From an uncultured beta proteobacterium (GTDB taxonomy: Bacteria; Pseudomonadota; Gammaproteobacteria; Burkholderiales; Burkholderiaceae_B): 10,801 nucleotides of DNA. Of this stretch, positions 7,178 through 10,801 are shown one piece after another. Location of the stretch: NCBI GenBank assembly GCA_903929925.1, contig CAIYWO010000018.1, positions 1 through 10,801 on the forward strand. The letters are read 5' to 3'. The translations under genes were made by a program, and so were the position numbers. A model generated the notes under the pieces. It saw only the letters and a program-made list of their open reading frames with translations, made no database searches and had not been told where the DNA came from. How positions within the stretch are numbered: position 1 is the stretch's first letter; each line of letters opens with the position of its first letter.

Positions 7178-8293
7178 ATGTCTCCCTGGAAAGCCGCCCA
7201 AGCTGGCGATCACTTTGATCAAATCGACACACCAGCACTCGTTCTAGATCTAGATGCGTTTGAGCGCAACATGAAGCGACTACAAGATGCTTTCGCAGGT
7301 ACGGATGTCCGTGTCCGCCCGCACGCGAAAAGTCATAAGTGTCCGGATATTGCCCTACGGCAGATTAAAAATGGTGCTGTTGGAATTTGTTGCCAAAAGG
7401 TGAGTGAAGCAGCAGTCTTTGTCGACGCAGGGGTACAGGACGTACTCATCACCAATCAGGTGGTTGGTGCAAAAAAGGTTTCCCATGCACTCGATTTGGC
7501 CGAGCGTGCCCGGATCGGAGTGCTGGTTGATCACGAGGAACAAATCCGAGCACTCGCACAGGCAAGTGAGGCACGTAAGGTAAAAATTGACGTCTACATC
7601 GAAGTTGATGTCGGCATGGGTCGTTGTGGAGTTGGCTCGATCGATCAAACGGTGGCTTTGGCGCGTCAAATTGATCAGGCGCCTTATTTGAACTTTATGG
7701 GGTTACAGTGCTACCACGGTAGTGCTCAACACTACCGTTTGCCGCAAGAGCGTAAGGACGCAATTGCTACAACTTGTGCGACAGCCACTGCCACCAAAGC
7801 GGCAATTGAGAAACACGGCATCAAGGTTGAACGCATCACCGGTGCGGGTACGGGCTCGGTCATGCTTGAGCGCGATTCGAAGGTCTTTAACGAAGTACAG
7901 GCCGGGTCCTACATCTTTATGGATCGGGACTATGCTGCCAACCAGCGTGATGGTCAGGATTTGCCCTTCGAGCATGCGCTGTTTATCAAGACTGCAGTCT
8001 TGAGTCATCCAACCAAAGATCGTGCGGTCGTTGATGCGGGCCTCAAGGCATCAAGTGTGGACTCCGGCATGCCAGCAGTGTGGCAGCGTAAGGATGCAAA
8101 GTATTTGAAGGCGTCTGATGAGCACGGTGCGCTAGAGCTCACTCCTGATTCGACGCTTAAGCTGGGCGACGCAGTGCTGTTGATCCCCGGCCATTGCGAT
8201 CCAACTGTAAATTTATATGATGAAGTGATTTGTATTCGAGGCAATAAGGTAGAAGCCGTTTGGCCAATCTCGGCACGCGGCGCACTGTTATAA
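7178..8293 (+). CDS. Fold-III PLP enzyme, D-threonine aldolase / D-serine dehydratase (DSD1) family
   Basis: PLP- and metal-dependent enzyme of 371 residues, full length. An alanine-racemase-like barrel opens with IDTPALVLDLDAFERNM (16-32). The PLP lysine is Lys51 in RPHAKSHKCP. The barrel continues through VDVGMGRCGV (143-152) and the phosphate-binding TGAGTGS region (221-227), and a C-terminal beta domain ends in PGHCDPTVNLYDEV (337-350). His339 and Asp341 should hold the catalytic metal. From memory, His-x-Asp is the arrangement in D-threonine aldolases, while D-serine dehydratases and D-threo-3-hydroxyaspartate dehydratases have His-x-Cys. This favours retro-aldol cleavage of D-beta-hydroxy amino acids to glycine and an aldehyde, but paralogues vary and the exact substrate is unknown. 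The protein is cytoplasmic. It lies 57 bp after the NMT1-like gene and 21 bp before a Bug receptor gene, suggesting that D-hydroxy-amino-acid use is linked to uptake. Confidence 0.88.
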   Translation: MSPWKAAQAGDHFDQIDTPALVLDLDAFERNMKRLQDAFAGTDVRVRPHAKSHKCPDIALRQIKNGAVGICCQKVSEAAVFVDAGVQDVLITNQVVGAKKVSHALDLAERARIGVLVDHEEQIRALAQASEARKVKIDVYIEVDVGMGRCGVGSIDQTVALARQIDQAPYLNFMGLQCYHGSAQHYRLPQERKDAIATTCATATATKAAIEKHGIKVERITGAGTGSVMLERDSKVFNEVQAGSYIFMDRDYAANQRDGQDLPFEHALFIKTAVLSHPTKDRAVVDAGLKASSVDSGMPAVWQRKDAKYLKASDEHGALELTPDSTLKLGDAVLLIPGHCDPTVNLYDEVICIRGNKVEAVWPISARGALL

Positions 8294-8302
8294 AAAAACT
8301 AA

Positions 8303-8308
8303 AAGGAG
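8303..8308 (+). promoter_or_regulatory. Ribosome binding site selecting among three stacked ATGs
   Basis: AAGGAG is followed at once by ATG codons at 8309, 8312 and 8315. Only the third has a normal 6-nt spacer, so translation most likely starts at 8315. Confidence 0.65.
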
Positions 8309-8314
8309 ATGATG

Positions 8315-9301
8315 ATGAAAAAGATATCCATAAAGGCGATCCTGGGCGCTGTAGTCAGTTCGGGTTTAATGCTCACAAGTATGGCTGCCCAAGCGCAGTC
8401 GGCTGCAAGCTATCCCCAAGAGCCGGTTAAGTTCGTTGTGCCTTATCCAGCCGGGGGTGTGAGCGATGTCTCGAGCCGGACAATCGCTGCGGCGCTAGGT
8501 AAAAAGCTTGGTGCAAATATGGTGATCGAAAATAAGGCCGGTGCAGCCTCAACCGTAGCCAGCACCTACGTCGCCGGTCAAAAACCGAATGGCTATACGC
8601 TTTATGCTGCGCCGGTCTCGATAGTGATTAATCCAGCGCTGCAAGGCACAGTAAGTTACAAGCCCTACGAGAGCTTCACACCACTTTCCATGATGATGAG
8701 CTCGGCTTTCGTACTCCAGGTCAATAAGAGTTTGCCTGTTAGTAACGTCAAAGAACTCATCGAGTTAATTAAGAAAAATCCTGACAAGTATGCAATTGGT
8801 ACGTCTGGAGTCGGTTCGATTAATCACCTGGCTGCCGAGTACTTTATTCGTGAGTTTGGGTTGAAGATGGTGGTTGCGCATTACAAAGGCGGCATGCCTG
8901 CTGCGCAGGATTTGCTCGGTGGACAGGTGCAGATGATGTTTTCTGCAGCCAACGAGGCTATCCCTTTTGTAACCAGCGACAAGACAAAGGGTTTGGCGGT
9001 GACTTCGCTTGAGCGCATTTCAACGCTGCCAAACTTGCCAACGATGAATGAGGCTGCGGGGGTAAAGAACTTTGAAGCAACGTTCTGGCTGGCGCTTGTT
9101 GCGCCCGCCGGGATGGACAAGGGACTACAAGATCGCATCTCGGGTGCAATGCGTGAGCTGGGAACTGACAATGAATTGCGTCAGCGACTCAATCAGTTGG
9201 GGATCGATCTCGTGACGTCCACCCCTGCAGTCGTCACAGCGAATTTGAAGCGCGACGAAGAGAAATGGACGACCTTAATCCGGTCTATCAAAATCAATTA
9301 A
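8315..9301 (+). CDS. Bug-family (TctC-type) substrate-binding protein, last gene of the PLP enzyme operon
   Basis: Periplasmic receptor of 328 residues. The signal peptide MKKISIKAILGAVVSSGLML ends in a clear AQA cleavage site after residue 27. The mature sequence holds the Bug ligand-loop motif VPYPAGGVSD (42-51), then VIENKAGAAST, QKPNGYTLY and, in the second lobe, AHYKGGMPAAQDLLGGQVQMMF. It shares these motifs with the two other Bug proteins of the window but differs from them elsewhere, so it is not a recent tandem copy. It starts 21 bp after the PLP enzyme gene, so it is very probably co-translated from the same mRNA. The linkage suggests that its ligand is a substrate, precursor or product of that enzyme. 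A 12-bp stem hairpin follows its stop codon. No TctA or TctB gene accompanies it. Confidence 0.93.
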   Translation: MKKISIKAILGAVVSSGLMLTSMAAQAQSAASYPQEPVKFVVPYPAGGVSDVSSRTIAAALGKKLGANMVIENKAGAASTVASTYVAGQKPNGYTLYAAPVSIVINPALQGTVSYKPYESFTPLSMMMSSAFVLQVNKSLPVSNVKELIELIKKNPDKYAIGTSGVGSINHLAAEYFIREFGLKMVVAHYKGGMPAAQDLLGGQVQMMFSAANEAIPFVTSDKTKGLAVTSLERISTLPNLPTMNEAAGVKNFEATFWLALVAPAGMDKGLQDRISGAMRELGTDNELRQRLNQLGIDLVTSTPAVVTANLKRDEEKWTTLIRSIKIN

Positions 9302-9314
9302 CAACTTGTGCGTA

Positions 9315-9342
9315 GATGTGTCGCGTATGTACGCGGCACATC
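9315..9342 (+). terminator. Hairpin after the 6218-9301 operon, probable terminator
   Basis: A 12-bp stem (9315-9326 with 9331-9342, one G-T wobble) with a 4-nt ATGT loop starts 13 bp after the Bug stop codon. Only GTTT follows, so the U-tract is poor. It probably ends or stabilises the plus-strand transcript, which faces the convergent VOC gene ending at 9357. Confidence 0.55.
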
Positions 9343-9356
9343 GTTTCGCCGCAGCC

Positions 9357-9776
9357 TCAGGCAGACGTAAAAACCTGAGATGGATCCGGTAAGCCTTTGA
9401 CTTCGACCGCATTGCCCGAGTAATCAAAAACTAAAAATACGGCTTGCTCGCGAGGCGTACCAATAAAAATTCTGTCTGGTTCCATTGCAAACGGAACCTT
9501 TGCATCACGCAGCCTCGATAACATTCTGTCGTAGATGGCTGGCGTCACAATCACCCCGTAGTGCCTCAGAGGATAGTTACCACGTCCGATCGTAATGGAA
9601 GTGTGTGACGCTTCAACCTCAGATAATTGTGCGACGAGGTGATGTCCAAAAAAATCAATATCAAGCCGATCTTCCTGGCGACGCGTAATCGTGCATTCGA
9701 GAATTTCGCCGTAAAACTTGACCGTCGACGCGATGTCTTTGATGGGAACTGAAAGATGAATCATTGCTTTATTCAT
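9357..9776 (-). CDS. VOC (glyoxalase/bleomycin resistance/dioxygenase) superfamily protein
   Basis: Small cytoplasmic protein of 139 residues made of two beta-alpha-beta-beta-beta modules. MIHLSVPIKDIASTVKFYGE (5-24) is the typical first strand and helix; LRHYGVIV (70-77) begins the second module; and VFDYSGNAVEVKG (116-128) is the typical C-terminal strand. His7, His72 and Glu125 are at the positions usually used to hold a divalent metal, so it is probably a metal-binding member. Small VOC proteins range from lyases and isomerases to dioxygenases and resistance proteins, so the reaction cannot be named. The ATG at 9776 has GGAT 7 nt upstream. The gene lies downstream of the third Bug gene but behind a terminator, with only 20 bp between that hairpin and its start codon. 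Confidence 0.83.
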   Translation of the reverse strand: MNKAMIHLSVPIKDIASTVKFYGEILECTITRRQEDRLDIDFFGHHLVAQLSEVEASHTSITIGRGNYPLRHYGVIVTPAIYDRMLSRLRDAKVPFAMEPDRIFIGTPREQAVFLVFDYSGNAVEVKGLPDPSQVFTSA

Positions 9777-9796
9777 ATTGCATCCGGTACTCTCAT

Positions 9797-9827
9797 AAAA
9801 AAAGGCGTGTCACGATGACACGCCTTT
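9797..9827 (-). terminator. Intrinsic terminator after the third Bug gene
   Basis: A perfect 12-bp stem (9801-9812 with 9816-9827) with a 3-nt loop is followed, on the minus strand, by a run of seven T (9797-9803 read as the complement). It begins 13 bp after the Bug stop codon and lies directly upstream of the VOC gene start. On the plus strand only CTTT followed by CGC ends the stem, so it acts mainly on minus-strand transcription. Confidence 0.85.
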
Positions 9828-9840
9828 CGCTGTTGCAAGA

Positions 9841-10801
9841 TTATTGCGGCTTGATATTCGCCGCCTTAACGACTGCTGCGTAGCTCGCCAAATCATTTTT
9901 GATTTGATCGCCGTACGCTTTCGGCGTTCCGGGTGTGGCTGTTATGCCTAAAACCTCAAGGCGTTTCTTGACGTCCGGATCAGTCAGCACATCATTTAAC
10001 GTAGTGTTCAGCTTCGTGATGACGGCCGCTGGAGTCTTGGCTGGAGCCAAAATGCCCACCCATGAAGCAAGCAGGAAGTTAGGCAAGCCTGCCTCGATAA
10101 ATGTTTGCGTGTCGGGTAAAGAGGGTGATCGATTGGCGCTTGGCACGCCGATCGCTTTGATTCGCCCTGCCTTGATATGCGGGAGTGCGCCAGCGACTGC
10201 TGTGAAGACGAGAGGGATATTGCCGCCTTGTAGATCAATCATGGCCTGGCCGCCACCCTTGTAGGGTACGTGTACAAGCTTAGAGCCGGCCTTAATATTG
10301 AGCGTCTCACCGGCGATATGCGGTGTGCTACCCAGGCCAGATGTGCCGTAATTCAGTCCGTTAGGCTCCGACTTTGACAAAGCAATCAATTCTTTGATGT
10401 TGTTGGCCTTAACAGAAGGGTGTGCCACGATCACTAAGTCCGCGTCACCGATCTTTCCAACCGGTGCAAAGTCCTTCACTGAATCGAACGGTACCGAGGC
10501 AAAGACATGTGGGTTAATAACCATTGTGCCGTCAAACCCAAGCAACAAGGTGTAGCCGTCAGGATCAGATTGCGCAACCTGGCTTGTGCCAATGTTGCCT
10601 GATGCTCCGGGTTTGTTTTCAACGATGATCTGTTGCCCCAAGCGCTTTGTCATTTGATCTGCGATGAGGCGTGCGCTTGTGTCCGTTACGCCACCTGGGG
10701 TGAAAGGAACGATCAAACGTATTGGTTTGGTTGGGTATGAGCCTTGGGCGTACGTTACGCTAACGAGGCCTAGAGAGGCTACGGTCGTCGTTAAAAGTGC
10801 A
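9841..10801 (-). CDS. Bug-family (TctC-type) substrate-binding protein, N-terminus cut by the window edge
   Basis: Partial gene: the reading frame is open through position 10801, so the start codon is outside the window. The visible part holds the hydrophobic end of a signal peptide and a probable cleavage site near TYAQ (AQ at 10744-10749). It then reads GSYPTKPIR into the Bug ligand-loop motif IVPFTPGGVTD and IIVENKPGASGNIG, with VPYKGGGQAMIDLQGG in the second lobe. A TTG at 10714-10716 lies inside this conserved strand as the Leu of LIVPF and is not the start. About 320 residues are visible, nearly the complete protein. It should be secreted to the periplasm and bind a small carboxylate-like ligand. 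An intrinsic terminator follows its stop codon, then a VOC-fold gene on the same strand. Confidence 0.92.
   Translation of the reverse strand, partial: ALLTTTVASLGLVSVTYAQGSYPTKPIRLIVPFTPGGVTDTSARLIADQMTKRLGQQIIVENKPGASGNIGTSQVAQSDPDGYTLLLGFDGTMVINPHVFASVPFDSVKDFAPVGKIGDADLVIVAHPSVKANNIKELIALSKSEPNGLNYGTSGLGSTPHIAGETLNIKAGSKLVHVPYKGGGQAMIDLQGGNIPLVFTAVAGALPHIKAGRIKAIGVPSANRSPSLPDTQTFIEAGLPNFLLASWVGILAPAKTPAAVITKLNTTLNDVLTDPDVKKRLEVLGITATPGTPKAYGDQIKNDLASYAAVVKAANIKPQ

Noticed and set aside
7355..8008. Two minus-strand open frames of about 100 codons antisense to the PLP enzyme
   Set aside because: They are fully covered by a complete enzyme gene and their translations look like shadows of it.
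4144..9827. Similar GGCGT-core hairpins at 4144-4179 and 9801-9827 as a dispersed repeat
   Set aside because: Only the terminator-like AAAGGCGT/ACGCCTTT part is shared. Loops and inner stems differ, and both sit exactly where terminators are expected.
10714..10716. TTG as start codon of the third Bug gene
   Set aside because: It sits inside the conserved LIVPFTPGG strand. The frame continues upstream through YPTKPIR and a signal peptide to the window edge, so this codon is an internal leucine.

Overview
The window looks like a piece of a betaproteobacterial (Burkholderiales, Alcaligenaceae/Comamonadaceae/Burkholderiaceae-like) chromosome of intermediate GC content. The main reason is three separate Bug-family (TctC-type) periplasmic solute-binding proteins in under 11 kb, an expansion typical of that order. 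The cupin, the DUF6279-type lipoprotein and the FBT/BT1-like transporter are of types I also associate with these bacteria. Taxonomy is inferred from gene content only. No RNA gene, mobile element, CRISPR array or phage feature is visible, and base composition looks even throughout. No gap between genes exceeds 300 bases.

Layout. (1) Positions 56-2568: a polytopic transporter of the folate/biopterin transporter (BT1/MFS-like) type on + converges on a DUF6279-like lipoprotein on -, with only 8 bp between the stop codons. (2) Positions 2668-4129: divergent from the lipoprotein, a class IV (HDAC11-like) deacetylase and a small cupin of the cysteine-dioxygenase-like superfamily lie in tandem on +. 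A strong bidirectional terminator follows (4144-4179). (3) Positions 4194-6143: a minus-strand pair, with a PuuE-like polysaccharide-deacetylase-fold enzyme first and a Bug receptor second. (4) Positions 6218-9301: divergent from that pair, a plus-strand operon of an NMT1/THI5-like binding protein without signal peptide, a fold-III PLP enzyme of the D-threonine aldolase / D-serine dehydratase (DSD1) family, and a second Bug receptor, closed by a hairpin. (5) Positions 9357-10801: on -, a third Bug receptor (N-terminus outside the window), a terminator, then a small VOC-fold protein.

How it may work together. Regions 3 and 4 share a 74-bp divergent promoter region and look like one catabolic locus: two high-affinity periplasmic receptors, an amide/ester-hydrolase-like enzyme and a PLP enzyme acting on D-beta-hydroxy amino acids. 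No TctA/TctB membrane partners and no transcription factor are present, so the receptors must use a transporter encoded elsewhere or signal in another way. The substrate cannot be read from the sequence. A hydrolase releasing a D-amino acid or beta-hydroxy amino acid that the PLP enzyme then degrades is a reasonable but unproven guess. I see nothing that demands a wholly new system. The least standard elements are the signal-less binding protein and the make-up of this divergent locus.
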